This document shows, one piece after another, positions 9,352 to 18,140 of a DNA stretch of 64,000 nucleotides. A program made the position numbers and the translations under genes. This DNA is from Shewanella cyperi (lineage in GTDB: Bacteria; Pseudomonadota; Gammaproteobacteria; Enterobacterales; Shewanellaceae). The stretch spans positions 3,635,001 through 3,699,000 of the forward strand of contig NZ_CP071501.1 of NCBI RefSeq assembly GCF_017354985.1. The letters run 5' to 3'. Below the pieces are notes generated by a model, which saw nothing but the letters and a program-made list of their open reading frames with translations, searched no databases and had not been told where the DNA came from. The number at the start of each line of letters is the position of its first letter. Position 1 is the first letter of the stretch.

Positions 9352-11547
9352 ATGCCCACATTTGTCGAGGTTGCCCTGCCCGTTCCTTTGCGGCAATCCT
9401 TCAGCTATCGACTGCCAGAGCCTTTGGCAGACCGGGCCCTTATTGGTGCCAGGGTCAAGGTCCCCTTTGGTCGGCAACAGCTGATAGGCCTGATAGTGGC
9501 ACTGACCGACAGCTGTGCGCTGGCCGAGACACAGATTAAAAATGTTATCGAACTACTGGATGACTCGCCGGTATTACCTGATTCACTTTATAAACTAACC
9601 CTCTGGTCTGCAAGGTATTACCTCTGCAGTCAGGGACAAATGCTGACCCAGGCCCTGCCGGTGGCGCTGCGAAAGGGCGCCGACGCTGCCCCAAAATCCC
9701 GTCAGTCCCTGACCCTTAGCCCCGCCGGAAACGAGGCCGACGCTGCTGTACTCAAGCGCGCACCGGCCCAGAAAAAACTGTTTGAGCGCCTGCTGCAAGG
9801 CCCTCTCAGCCTGGATGAATTCAGTGCCATGGAATTCAGCAAGGCCGCCCTTAAGGCCCTGGAAGACAAGGGCTGGATAGCGCGGCTTGAAGAAACAATA
9901 GCGCCGGATCTTGGCTGGCGCACTGAGCTCACGCTGGATGAAACACCCCACAGACTGAATCAGGAACAGGCGGTGGCCGTGGCCAGCATCGGTACCCGGG
10001 AAGGCTTTCACTGTACCTTGCTCGAGGGGATCACCGGCTCGGGCAAGACCGAGGTCTACCTGGCACTGCTGGAACAGGTACTCAAGGCCGGCAAACAGGC
10101 GCTGATCCTGGTGCCCGAGATAGGCCTGACGCCGCAAACCATAGACAGATTCCGGCGCCGTTTCCGGGTACCGCTGGCGGTGATCCACTCCAATCTCACC
10201 GACAATCAACGCCTGGACGCCTGGCGCGCCGGACGCAGCGGCGAGGCGGCCATCATTATCGGCACCCGCTCGGCCCTGTTTACCCCCATGGCCTGGCCTG
10301 GGATCATCATACTTGATGAAGAGCACGACGCCTCCTTCAAGCAACAGGAAGGGGTTGGCTACCACGCCCGGGATCTGGCGGTGATGCGCGGCCACCTGGA
10401 AAATATCCCGGTACTGCTGGGCTCGGCCACCCCGTCGCTGGAAAGCCTGCAAAATGCCCTCGCCGGCCGTTACCACCACTTGCAGTTGGGGGAGCGCGCC
10501 GGCGCCGCCAAAAAGGTGCGTCAGGGGATAATCGACATACGTCACCAGCCGCTCAAGGCCGGCATGTCCCAGCCACTGCTGAACGAGATGCGCCAGCATC
10601 TGGAGGCCGGCAATCAGGTCTTGCTGTTCCTCAACCGCCGCGGTTTTGCCCCGGCACTGCTGTGCCATGAATGCGGCCACCTGCATGAATGCGATCGCTG
10701 CGACGCTTTCTTTACCGTGCACCAGAGCCTGGGGGAAATCCGCTGCCACCACTGCGGCAATCAATATGCCATTCCGCGCCAGTGCCACCAGTGTGGCTCC
10801 ACCATGCTGATGGGACAGGGCATAGGCACTGAGCAACTGGAGCAGGCGCTGAAACAGGAGTTTCCCCGCTTCCCCGTGGTGCGTATCGACAGGGATACCA
10901 CCCGGCTCAAGGGCTCACTGGAATCCCACCTGCAAGCGATCCAACGTGGGGATTTTAAGATCCTGGTCGGCACCCAGATGCTGGCCAAGGGCCATCACTT
11001 TCCGGATGTGACCCTGGTGGGCCTGCTCGACGTGGACGGCGCCCTGTTCAGTGCCGACTTCCGCGCCCCCGAACGCTTTGGCCAGCTCTACACCCAGGTG
11101 GCGGGCCGGGCCGGTCGCGCCGCCAAACCCGGCACAGTGCTGCTGCAAACCCATCAAAGCGACAATCCGCTGCTGCGGGATCTGCTGCACCGGGGCTACG
11201 GCGAGTTTGCCCGCAGCCAGTTGGCGGAGCGGCAACAGGCCGCCCTGCCCCCGGCCTGGCACATGGTACTGTTCCGCGCCGAGGCTCACAGGGCCGAGGA
11301 TGCCGACGCCTTCCTCGCTGCGGTGGCGGCGCTGCTGCCAAATGAGAAAGACTTCGAAATCATAGGCCCGCTGCCGGCGCCCATGGATCGCAAGGCCGGC
11401 AAACACAGACGGCAGCTGATATTCCAGGCCCGTCACCGCCAGGGGCTGCAACAGGTATTCGATACCCGTCTGAGTGAAATAGAAGCCCTGCCCGAGGCCA
11501 AACGCTGCCGCTGGACCCTGGACCGGGATCCCCAGGACTTGCTCTAA
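9352..11547 (+). CDS. priA: Primosomal protein N', replication restart helicase PriA
   Basis: 731-aa superfamily 2 3'-to-5' DNA helicase that reloads the replisome at stalled forks. Order of parts: N-terminal 3'-OH-binding domain (PTFVEVALPVPL), Walker A (GITGSGKTEVY), DEEH Walker B (IILDEEHDASF), the zinc-binding insert with paired CxxC motifs (CHECGHLHECDRC ... CHHCG ... CHQCG), and helicase motifs V and VI (VGTQMLAKGHHFPDV, QVAGRAGRA). The length equals the usual PriA. The ATG at 9352 places the conserved VEVALPVPL at the N-terminus. It is monocistronic and divergent from the FimV-like gene. Confidence 0.97.
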   Translation: MPTFVEVALPVPLRQSFSYRLPEPLADRALIGARVKVPFGRQQLIGLIVALTDSCALAETQIKNVIELLDDSPVLPDSLYKLTLWSARYYLCSQGQMLTQALPVALRKGADAAPKSRQSLTLSPAGNEADAAVLKRAPAQKKLFERLLQGPLSLDEFSAMEFSKAALKALEDKGWIARLEETIAPDLGWRTELTLDETPHRLNQEQAVAVASIGTREGFHCTLLEGITGSGKTEVYLALLEQVLKAGKQALILVPEIGLTPQTIDRFRRRFRVPLAVIHSNLTDNQRLDAWRAGRSGEAAIIIGTRSALFTPMAWPGIIILDEEHDASFKQQEGVGYHARDLAVMRGHLENIPVLLGSATPSLESLQNALAGRYHHLQLGERAGAAKKVRQGIIDIRHQPLKAGMSQPLLNEMRQHLEAGNQVLLFLNRRGFAPALLCHECGHLHECDRCDAFFTVHQSLGEIRCHHCGNQYAIPRQCHQCGSTMLMGQGIGTEQLEQALKQEFPRFPVVRIDRDTTRLKGSLESHLQAIQRGDFKILVGTQMLAKGHHFPDVTLVGLLDVDGALFSADFRAPERFGQLYTQVAGRAGRAAKPGTVLLQTHQSDNPLLRDLLHRGYGEFARSQLAERQQAALPPAWHMVLFRAEAHRAEDADAFLAAVAALLPNEKDFEIIGPLPAPMDRKAGKHRRQLIFQARHRQGLQQVFDTRLSEIEALPEAKRCRWTLDRDPQDLL

Positions 11548-11615
11548 GTCCGCCCTTGGGCAAGTGACAGCCACAAACCATCAGGGCCGAGCCCTCTCCC
11601 CACAAGAGTCCTGGG

Positions 11616-11669
11616 CTTGAGCCCGAACTTGAGTCTGAGTCTGAGTCTGAACTTGAGCCTGAGCTTGAG
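11616..11669 (+). repeat. Hexanucleotide tandem tract (YYTGAG x9) upstream of TonB receptor
   Basis: Nine consecutive 6-base units, mostly CTTGAG, TCTGAG or CCTGAG (two end in GAA), lie between the priA stop and the receptor start. The tract ends 95 bases before the receptor ATG at 11765. Being a multiple of three it would encode a Leu-Ser repeat if translated, but no credible gene includes it. Such tracts can change copy number by slippage. Confidence 0.8.
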
Positions 11670-11764
11670 GGTGCGACAAGCTGTCGCAGATTGCCCCTTA
11701 ACCTTTGCAGCCCGCTCCCACAATGCAGAGAATCACGCCACCCTATCTTTGCAGAAACAATCAG

Positions 11765-13786
11765 ATGCGCTTTTCACTCTCTCCGCTTTCCCTGGGCATC
11801 TTGCCCCTCTTGTGTGCCGCGGCTCAGGCACAAACCATGGACGAAGTGCTGGAGGTGCGCGGTCAAAGGCCATTGAACAGCCTCAGCAGCAGCCCCAAAG
11901 ACAAGGTGCAGGCCGATCTCGGCGCCCTGCTCAGGGACATGGCCGGTGCCGGCCTCAACAGTAACGGCCCCCTGTCCGGCATTGCCCAATATCGCGGCCT
12001 GTTCGGTGACCGGGTTCACCAGGACATAGATGGTCACAGCCACGCGGGCGCGGGTCCCAATGCCATGGACACGCCCCTGAGCTATGGCAGCGGCATACTG
12101 ACCGAAGCGCTGGAACTGGAACGCGGCATTGCCGACATAGCGCGCGGCACTGATACCCTGGGTGGCAGCCTGCACATTGTTGAGTCCCAGGCGAGGGCGA
12201 ACGAGTATTCGGTCGGCTTGCGGGGCCAGTATCAGGCCAATGGCGATCAAAGCCGCCTTGGCGCCAAGGCCAATCTGGGCTCAGAGCAGCAGGCGCTGTT
12301 ACTGTTTGCGGACCAGCAACAAGGGCATACGATCCCCCAAAGCGGCGCGGGCCACAGATTGCTGCCTGGCATTTATCAGCAGACCCAGTTCGGCGCCAAG
12401 TACCGCCTGTTCCTGAACGATGAGGATTATCTTGGTCTCGATGCCCGTCATCTGGAAACCGACAACAGCGCCACCCCGGCCCTGCCCATGGACATAGACT
12501 ATATCCGCAGTGACCGTGTCCACACCGACGGCAGTCACGCCTTGGGTGATTCACGCCTCCAGTGGCAGCTGGGCTATGGCAACGGCCGTCACGGCATGGA
12601 TAACGACAGCCTGAGGCTGCGAATGCCAACCATGGCCGCCCGCTATAACCAGGCCGACGCCGAGGACTGGCAGGCAAGCATTAAGCTGAGCGACGGCGAT
12701 TGGCAGTTTGGTCTGGATATCAGCCAGGCCAGGCACAATTCGGTCATTAGCGATCCCAACAATCCCATGTTAAGGGTGGATAACTTTAACGACGTCAGGG
12801 ATGACAGCTACAGTCTGTTTGGCCAGTGGCAGAGCCTACTTGCCGACTGGCAATGGCAGCTGGGGGCCAGGGTCAAGCACTACCGTTTCGATGCCGACGC
12901 GGTCAACCACTCCATGGCCGCCATGAAGCCCGCCATCAAGACCCTGATGGACAGATTTAACCAGGCCGACCGCAACGGCAGCGATACCGGGCTGGACTTG
13001 GTGCTGCAGGGCCGCCGCGCCCTTTCAGAAGATCTGGCGGCCGTAGTGGGTCTGGCCCGCAAACAGGCCAATGCCAGCTACCAGCAACGCTTCCTGTGGG
13101 TGCCGATGCAGTCCACCGGCGGTTTGGCGGACGGACGCACCTATGTGGGCACACTGGATTTGCAGCTGGAAACCGCCTGGCAATTGGAGCTGGGGCTGGA
13201 TCTGCAGCAGCAACAATGGCTCCTGAGCCCGCGGCTGTTCGTGCAGCGCATCGACAACTATATCCAGGGCCTGCCGACGGAAGATCCGGCACTGCTGATG
13301 GCCGGCGATGCCCATACCCTGGTGTTCAGCAATACCGATGCCCTGCTCTACGGCATGGATCTTCAGGGCGAGCTGAGGCTGACCGAACACTGGCAGCTCA
13401 TGCTTGCGGCCGCCTATGTCCGCGGTGAGCGCCGGGACGAGGACGGGGATCTGTACCGCATAGCACCACCCAATGCCAATCTGGGCCTGGTCTATAACAG
13501 CGGGAATTGGTTTACCGGCATTCACGGCCGGGCGGTGGCGGCCCAGGACAAGGTGTCCGCCGTGCAGCTGGAACAGGCGACTCCGGGGTATTTCACCCTC
13601 GACATCAAGGCCGGCTGGCAGGGCAACAACTGGCGCCTGAGCGCCGGGGTCGACAACCTGTTTGACCTTGAATATGCCGACCATCTCGGTGGCTATAACC
13701 GGGTCGCCGGTGGCGATGTGCCCGTGGGCGAGCGCCTGCCACAACCGGGGCTCAGCGCCTGGTTGATGGCGGACTATCGCCTGTAA
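11765..13786 (+). CDS. TonB-dependent outer-membrane receptor, possibly copper-type
   Basis: 673-aa outer-membrane beta-barrel receptor. The ATG at 11765 is preferred over upstream in-frame starts because it gives a clean signal peptide (SLSPLSLGILPLLCAAAQAQ) followed directly by a TonB-box-like segment (MDEVLEVRGQ). The plug domain contains DIARGTDTLGGSLHI, the usual end-of-plug pattern, and the protein ends in a beta-barrel strand with a terminal aromatic residue (WLMADYRL). The plug segment with AMDTPLSYGSG recalls the OprC/NosA copper-receptor family, but that is only resemblance. Substrate is unknown. It is preceded by the hexanucleotide tract and followed by a terminator. Confidence 0.82.
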   Translation: MRFSLSPLSLGILPLLCAAAQAQTMDEVLEVRGQRPLNSLSSSPKDKVQADLGALLRDMAGAGLNSNGPLSGIAQYRGLFGDRVHQDIDGHSHAGAGPNAMDTPLSYGSGILTEALELERGIADIARGTDTLGGSLHIVESQARANEYSVGLRGQYQANGDQSRLGAKANLGSEQQALLLFADQQQGHTIPQSGAGHRLLPGIYQQTQFGAKYRLFLNDEDYLGLDARHLETDNSATPALPMDIDYIRSDRVHTDGSHALGDSRLQWQLGYGNGRHGMDNDSLRLRMPTMAARYNQADAEDWQASIKLSDGDWQFGLDISQARHNSVISDPNNPMLRVDNFNDVRDDSYSLFGQWQSLLADWQWQLGARVKHYRFDADAVNHSMAAMKPAIKTLMDRFNQADRNGSDTGLDLVLQGRRALSEDLAAVVGLARKQANASYQQRFLWVPMQSTGGLADGRTYVGTLDLQLETAWQLELGLDLQQQQWLLSPRLFVQRIDNYIQGLPTEDPALLMAGDAHTLVFSNTDALLYGMDLQGELRLTEHWQLMLAAAYVRGERRDEDGDLYRIAPPNANLGLVYNSGNWFTGIHGRAVAAQDKVSAVQLEQATPGYFTLDIKAGWQGNNWRLSAGVDNLFDLEYADHLGGYNRVAGGDVPVGERLPQPGLSAWLMADYRL

Positions 13787-13803
13787 GTGAAGTATCCGTC
13801 TTG

Positions 13804-13869
13804 AGGTTCAATTTTCATCGCAGCGGCAGCGAAACACGCTGAGGGTGTGATATCCACTGCCTTGAACCT
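13804..13869 (+). other. Structured 3' region after the TonB receptor
   Basis: AGGTTCAA (13804-13811) and TTGAACCT (13862-13869) form an 8-bp closing stem. It encloses a smaller hairpin CAGCG (13827-13831) / CGCTG (13837-13841) and ends one base before the terminator stem. It may simply be 3' UTR structure of the receptor mRNA. No known riboswitch class was recognised. Confidence 0.4.
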
Positions 13870-13870
13870 G

Positions 13871-13908
13871 CCCCCGACAGCCTGGCCTGCCGGGGGATTT
13901 TTTTATTT
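13871..13908 (+). terminator. Terminator of the TonB receptor transcript
   Basis: CCCCCG (13871-13876) pairs with CGGGGG (13891-13896), extended inward by CAG/CTG past one mismatch, and is followed by ATTTTTTTATTT. Confidence 0.88.
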
Positions 13909-13951
13909 CAATGGCGGCAACCAGGCTCCCGCCAAGTTAGCGACATTGGTT

Positions 13952-14476
13952 TCAGTGAGGCTTTTTCGCCAGTTTGCGTTGCAAGGTACGCCTGTGCATC
14001 CCCAGCTGGCGGGCGGTGGCCGACACATTGCCCTCGTTGGCACTGAGCACCTGCTGCAGGTGTTCCCACTCCAGGCGCCTTGGGTTCATGGGTTGCTCGT
14101 CCGGCAGCGCCCGCTTTTGGGCATGACCAGTGTGCGGCAACAGGGCCGCCAGCAGGGTTTGGGTATCTGCGGGTTTGGCCAAATAGTTGTCGGCGCCAAG
14201 CTTCACCGCCTCTACCGCTGTGGCTATGCTGGCAAAGCCGGTCAGCAGCACTATGGTGGCCTTGGGCAGGCTGGCCCGCAGCGGGGTGATCAGCGACAGT
14301 CCATTGCTTTCGGCCAGCTTCATATCCAGCAGCACATGGCTGGGACACCAACGTCTGGCACTGAGCAGGGCCTCGGAAGGCTCGGCGGCATGGTGGCATT
14401 CAAAGCCCTGGCGGCTCATGCGCCGGGCGAGCACTCCGGCAAAGGCATTGTCATCCTCAATGATCAGCAGCTTCAT
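13952..14476 (-). CDS. regA: RegA/PrrA/ActR-like response regulator
   Basis: 174-aa two-domain response regulator. The receiver domain has the acidic pair EDD at residues 7-9, phosphoacceptor Asp51 (VLLDMKLAESNG) and Lys in YLAKPAD. The C-terminal Fis-type helix-turn-helix (NVSATARQLGMHRRTLQRKL) is diagnostic of the RegA/ActR/PrrA family, which controls redox-dependent gene expression. It overlaps the partner kinase by 4 bases (14473-14476) and is translated after it. Receiver plus Fis HTH without an AAA+ domain is the family architecture. Target genes are not evident here. Confidence 0.87.
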   Translation of the reverse strand: MKLLIIEDDNAFAGVLARRMSRQGFECHHAAEPSEALLSARRWCPSHVLLDMKLAESNGLSLITPLRASLPKATIVLLTGFASIATAVEAVKLGADNYLAKPADTQTLLAALLPHTGHAQKRALPDEQPMNPRRLEWEHLQQVLSANEGNVSATARQLGMHRRTLQRKLAKKPH

Positions 14477-15738
14477 GCCTCGGACTCCAATTGCAAATGC
14501 ACCCTGGCAAGGCCGCCACCCTGGGGAGCGTTGCCCAGGTGCAACTCGCCTCCCAGGCGCTCCAGGCTGGCGTGGCTGAGCAGCAGGGCCAGCCCCAGAC
14601 CATCCTTGCTTTTCACCGGTTTGGCCCCCAACTGGTGCAAGCGTTCTGGGTCGATTCCGGCCCCCCTATCCCGCACATCCAATTGCAGCCTGTCCGGCCC
14701 CGCCAGTCTGGCTTCCAGCCAAATCCCGGCGTCCTGACCTGCGGCCTGGGACGCCTTGGCGCCGTTATCCACCAGGGCCAGCAAGGACGGCAGCAGGCTG
14801 ACATCCACCTGCAACAGCCGCTTTGCCAGCACGGCATCACAGTCCTGATGCAGCTTGACCCCGGGCATTTGCAGCAGCACCTGTTGCCTGAGCCCGTGGA
14901 GCAACTGCGCCACAGTCATGCTTTGTTTGCGCCGCTCGCGAATGGCCTCGGTGGCCTGACGCAGGTCATTGAGGCTGGCTTCGCAACGGCCCATAGCCCG
15001 GTCCATTTCCGCCACCACCTCTGCCAAGGGGGCGCCGTCCTTAAGCTCGTCAAGCAACAGCCGCAGACTGGCGAGCGGCGTGGCCAACTGATGACTCATC
15101 TGGGCCGATGCCGTGCCCAGGGCCAACAGCTGTTCCTGGCGCAGCTGCGATTCACGCATGGCCGCCAACTCGGCATCGCGACTGCGCAGACGGCGGGCGA
15201 TCAGTGCAACACTGGTGGTCAGCACCCAGGCAGAGATCAGAAAGTTCAGCCACATCCCCAGGTAATGGGGGCTGAGCAAGGTCCCTTGAGCCGGGCCGTG
15301 ATGCTGATGACCCTGAGGCTCACCCGAGGCCAGGAACAACATCAGGCTGTAGGCCAGCACAGTCAGCCCAGCGAGACTCCAGGGCGCCCAGGACGGCAGG
15401 GTCACGGCGGCGATGGCGATGGGCAACAGCAACAGGGAAATAAAGGCGTTGGTCGCGCCACCACTGAAATAGAGCCAGGCTATCCACAGCACACTGTCCA
15501 TCAGCAGCACGGCAAACAGGCTGGCGTGGCTGCGCAGCAATTGTTGCCGCAGGCCTATGGTCAGCCCCAGATACGCCAGCTCAAGAGCGAACACATACAG
15601 CAAGGGGCCCTGTTGCAAGGTCAGCCCCAGGGCATCGGCACCGACAAAGGTCAGCTGTAACTGCAATACCAGTCCCAACCCCCGCAACAAGGTCAGCTGA
15701 TCGGCCGCCAGCGGTGGGCTGCTTCGAATAGGGGTCAT
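14473..15738 (-). CDS. regB: RegB/PrrB/ActS-like redox sensor histidine kinase
   Basis: 421-aa membrane histidine kinase with about six hydrophobic N-terminal segments (residues 15-185), an H-box with His216 (SAQMSHQLATPLASL), and an HATPase domain (DNGAKAS, DRGAGID, GLGLALLLSHA). RegB features are visible: a GGATNAF heptapeptide at 93-99 in the place of the quinone-sensing GGxxNPF motif (Pro replaced by Ala), and Cys252 (MGRCEASLNDL) where the redox-active cysteine of RegB lies. It is first in the operon, with regA overlapping its end. The 202-base spacer upstream separates it from a divergent cupin gene. Confidence 0.87.
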   Translation of the reverse strand: MTPIRSSPPLAADQLTLLRGLGLVLQLQLTFVGADALGLTLQQGPLLYVFALELAYLGLTIGLRQQLLRSHASLFAVLLMDSVLWIAWLYFSGGATNAFISLLLLPIAIAAVTLPSWAPWSLAGLTVLAYSLMLFLASGEPQGHQHHGPAQGTLLSPHYLGMWLNFLISAWVLTTSVALIARRLRSRDAELAAMRESQLRQEQLLALGTASAQMSHQLATPLASLRLLLDELKDGAPLAEVVAEMDRAMGRCEASLNDLRQATEAIRERRKQSMTVAQLLHGLRQQVLLQMPGVKLHQDCDAVLAKRLLQVDVSLLPSLLALVDNGAKASQAAGQDAGIWLEARLAGPDRLQLDVRDRGAGIDPERLHQLGAKPVKSKDGLGLALLLSHASLERLGGELHLGNAPQGGGLARVHLQLESEA

Positions 15739-15940
15739 CAGGTTTGCCTAAAGATCAAAAAATTGGACCATTTTAGCCCAAGGGTCCGAACCAATTCCGG
15801 GCTGAAGATCAAAGATGCGTCGCAAATACCTGTGCCGGGTTTCATCCGTTTCTGTGCCAAATAATCATCTCGGCAGAAAGCAGGATTGACAGCCCCAAGG
15901 CGTGCACCTAAGTTGGGGAACCTGCCGCGAGGAGCCAGCG

Positions 15941-16426
15941 ATGAAACCCCTTATCAATCTCAATGAACTCAGCGAGTCTTTCCACGACGAACGGGGCAAG
16001 TACGCCGACACCTACTACCCCATCAGCGAAAAAATCGGTGCCAAACGCCTGGGGTACAGCCTGTCCGAAGTGCCGCCCGGCAAACGGGTATGTCCCTTTC
16101 ACAATCACAGGATCAATGAGGAAATGTTTCTGATCCTCGCAGGTACTGGCACGCTGCGCTTCGGTGCCGAGGAATATCAGGTCAAACCCATGGATATCAT
16201 CGCCTGCCCACCCGGTGGCCGGGATGTCGCTCACCAACTGATCAACACGGGCACCGACACCCTGCGCTATCTGTGTTTGAGCACCAACGACCCCTTTGAT
16301 ATCTGCGAATACCCCGACTCGGACAAAATACTGGCCATGACGGGCGAACAGGGCAACCGCACCCTGAGACACATCAGCCGCGCCGGCGATGCGGTGGACT
16401 ATTATGACGGCGAAATGGACGACTAA
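15941..16426 (+). CDS. Cupin-domain protein
   Basis: 161-aa single-cupin protein. The metal-site motif of cupin box 1 is present as HNHRINEEMFLILAGTGTLRFG (His, His, Glu, with the distal Gly), and box 2 as DIIACPPGGRDVAHQLIN. Such proteins bind a divalent metal and often act on sugars or small acids, or simply sense ligands. The ATG at 15941 follows GAGGAG at a good distance; an in-frame ATG 39 bases upstream lacks this. It is 32 bases ahead of a YciI-family gene and probably cotranscribed. No substrate can be named. Confidence 0.8.
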   Translation: MKPLINLNELSESFHDERGKYADTYYPISEKIGAKRLGYSLSEVPPGKRVCPFHNHRINEEMFLILAGTGTLRFGAEEYQVKPMDIIACPPGGRDVAHQLINTGTDTLRYLCLSTNDPFDICEYPDSDKILAMTGEQGNRTLRHISRAGDAVDYYDGEMDD

Positions 16427-16458
16427 CGGCGTCAGCACCCAAGCTTAAGGAGTAAGTT

Positions 16459-16746
16459 ATGTTTATCGTTTCCCTGAGTTATCTGGTCCCTGTGGATCAA
16501 GTGGACACCCACCTGGCGGCCCACATGGAATTTCTCGATAAGTTTTATGCCAACGGCACCTTTGTGCTCTCGGGCCGCAAGATCCCCCGCACCGGCGGGG
16601 TCCTGCTGGCCCGGGCCAAGGACAGGGACAGTCTCGACGCCATTTTGCAGCAGGATCCCTTCTTCCGTTACGGCATAGCCCGCTTTGATGTCATCGAAAT
16701 GCAGGTCAGCCGCACGGCCCCAGGATTGGAGTTACTCAAGGAGTAA
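16459..16746 (+). CDS. YciI-family protein
   Basis: 95-aa protein of the YciI/YCII superfamily, a ferredoxin-like fold that forms dimers with a conserved His/Asp pocket. Visible are HLAAHMEFLDKFYANGTFVLSGRK and DPFFRYGIARFDVIE, the typical DPF(F)xxGxxxxxxV block. A ribosome-binding site (AAGGAG) precedes the ATG. It probably shares a transcript with the upstream cupin gene. Biochemical role in this family is mostly unknown. It is the last recognisable core gene before the accessory island. Confidence 0.85.
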   Translation: MFIVSLSYLVPVDQVDTHLAAHMEFLDKFYANGTFVLSGRKIPRTGGVLLARAKDRDSLDAILQQDPFFRYGIARFDVIEMQVSRTAPGLELLKE

Positions 16747-17769
16747 CACAGTTTTTCTCCAGTTGGCTGGCACTGAAACACCAGTGCCAGAATGCGTGTT
16801 CCGCTCCTGCCATGGTGCATCCGACATATACTCGAAAGAGAAATGCCAATGTCAGACTGCTCCGCTTTAGCACTGCAAAATCATTGAGTTTATTTAAAAG
16901 CAACTCAGAAGTCGGAATGTTGCACTCACCCCGTTCCGACGCTGCCGAGGACGTTACTGAAAATGGCGTGGCGAGGCATGGATGCCGAAGCAGCGCCAGT
17001 CGAATCAGGGATGAGCGTCTGGCGCGCTAGCCAATTTTCAGCATAAGGCCGAGGAGTTGTCAGCGTCGGTGGGGTGTCCTTGGGGTTGCAAGGGGCATTG
17101 GACAAGCAATGCCCCTTGCCCGGGTGTGGGTTGGAGACCCACGACTTTGTGCCGCTGGCACAGCGGCTATCTTGTGCTTTTGTGCAACTTCAATCCCGGG
17201 AAGTACTAAATCACCTGCGGTGCGCTTTCGCACTGCCACACCCGTGACACGGCGTGAATATGTCCCTATAGCCTCCCCTCGCCATCCATGGCTCGGACGG
17301 TCACTGGTGCGGCAGTGCTTGATTAAAGGTGTTCCACTCTGGCAATCCTGCCACTTTTGGCAAAGAACTTAATGCGCATTATTTTTTGCTTGCCGAACGG
17401 TAGCAGCCTCTGCCAAGATGCTGATTCAAAAAAAATAAAACAAAGTTCAGGGATGAAGAACATCACTTCAACCCGTGCGGTAGCCATGCCTGCTGATCTC
17501 CCTAATGGCGCAATGATGCGATGAACGGCGTAAAGCTATACCTATTAGTCAGATACCAAAAGCGCAGCAAGGCTTGTAAAGTGGTTTTATACAGTCATAT
17601 CTGAGTTTCGGGAGAAAGGTAGCCAAAATGGCTACAAAATTGTGTGCGCTATTGCCGCAACATTTTCAAAAATTAACTAAATATCAGCAAATTAAATTCA
17701 CTGCGACTTAGATAATTGGTTTGATAACCGCGCATGCGCACTATACAGCTGTTATGTTTTTGAGGAATC
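16747..17769. other. Gene-poor 1-kb region at the edge of the cassette array
   Basis: No convincing coding region: the short open frames have no ribosome-binding sites or family features. It holds a 9-bp inverted repeat just past the YciI gene (CTGGCACTG 16767-16775 / CAGTGCCAG 16782-16790), a run of three further hairpins at 17089-17162 (separate entry), and an AT-rich second half (about 17370-17720). A core-like GTTATG at 17751-17756 marks the start of the first cassette. No integron integrase or remnant of one was found. Confidence 0.6.
17089..17162. repeat. Cluster of three inverted repeats
   Basis: Three perfect hairpins follow one another: CAAGGGGCATTG/CAATGCCCCTTG (12-bp stem, 6-base loop, 17089-17118), GTGGGT/ACCCAC (17126-17142) and TGTGCC/GGCACA (17148-17162). 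The spacing of 7 and 5 bases suggests one folded RNA or a palindromic interspersed repeat. It is not a terminator, since no T-run follows. Confidence 0.65.
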
Positions 17770-18030
17770 ATGATAAATAGTGAGGACCACCCCATCGCGT
17801 GGGCTCAATTGATGAGTGAACTTGAAGATGCTCACGAGCACCTTGGGAGTCTTATTTCAGAAATGGCCAACGCTGGAAAAATCGACGTGGAATCTTACGC
17901 CGTGGATGTGGCGCACATTTATGCACATCTAAATCGTGCGTGGAATACGAGAAACGCCACTGGCGAAGTCACAGACAAGGAATGGGAGGATGGGCGGTTA
18001 TACCCCAAAGATCTGGAGCCACTCGCCTAG
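17770..18030 (+). CDS. Integron-cassette hypothetical protein (cassette A)
   Basis: 86-aa acidic soluble protein beginning MINSEDHPIAWAQLMSELED, with no signal peptide or membrane segment. It looks mostly alpha-helical, with the conserved-looking motif HIYAHLNRAWNTRN. Its ATG is preceded by TGAGGA. A cassette-border-like GTTATG lies just upstream (17751-17756) and an attC-like palindrome begins 10 bases after the stop. These features mark it as a gene cassette, probably expressed from read-through. No function was recognised. Confidence 0.7.
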   Translation: MINSEDHPIAWAQLMSELEDAHEHLGSLISEMANAGKIDVESYAVDVAHIYAHLNRAWNTRNATGEVTDKEWEDGRLYPKDLEPLA

Positions 18031-18040
18031 CCATGAAACA

Positions 18041-18111
18041 TAACCAAGCCATTAAGTACGCTCCCTTCGGTCGCCCGACGCTCGCAAGTTCGCGCGGCTT
18101 ATGGCGGCGTT
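18041..18111 (+). other. attC-like recombination site of cassette A, interrupted by IS insertion
   Basis: TAACCAAGCCATTAAG (18041-18056) and CTTATGGCGGCGTT (18098-18111) form the two arms of an imperfect palindrome. The missing ATG of the right arm lies beyond the IS element at 19617-19619. Joined, the right arm reads CTTATGGCGGCGTTATG, a good partner of CATAACCAAGCCATTAAG and typical of Vibrio/Shewanella-type attC sites. The insertion splits the conserved right-hand core GTT|A. Confidence 0.72.
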
Positions 18112-18140
18112 GATATGATTTCCTTTGTCAAATAGATAAT

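Noticed and set aside
11617..11964. Open frame beginning with a Leu-Ser repeat
   Set aside because: It is a by-product of the hexanucleotide tract and runs into the TonB receptor in the wrong frame.
16747..17769. Degraded integron integrase gene
   Set aside because: No integrase motifs (R-H-R-Y) were found in any frame of this region.
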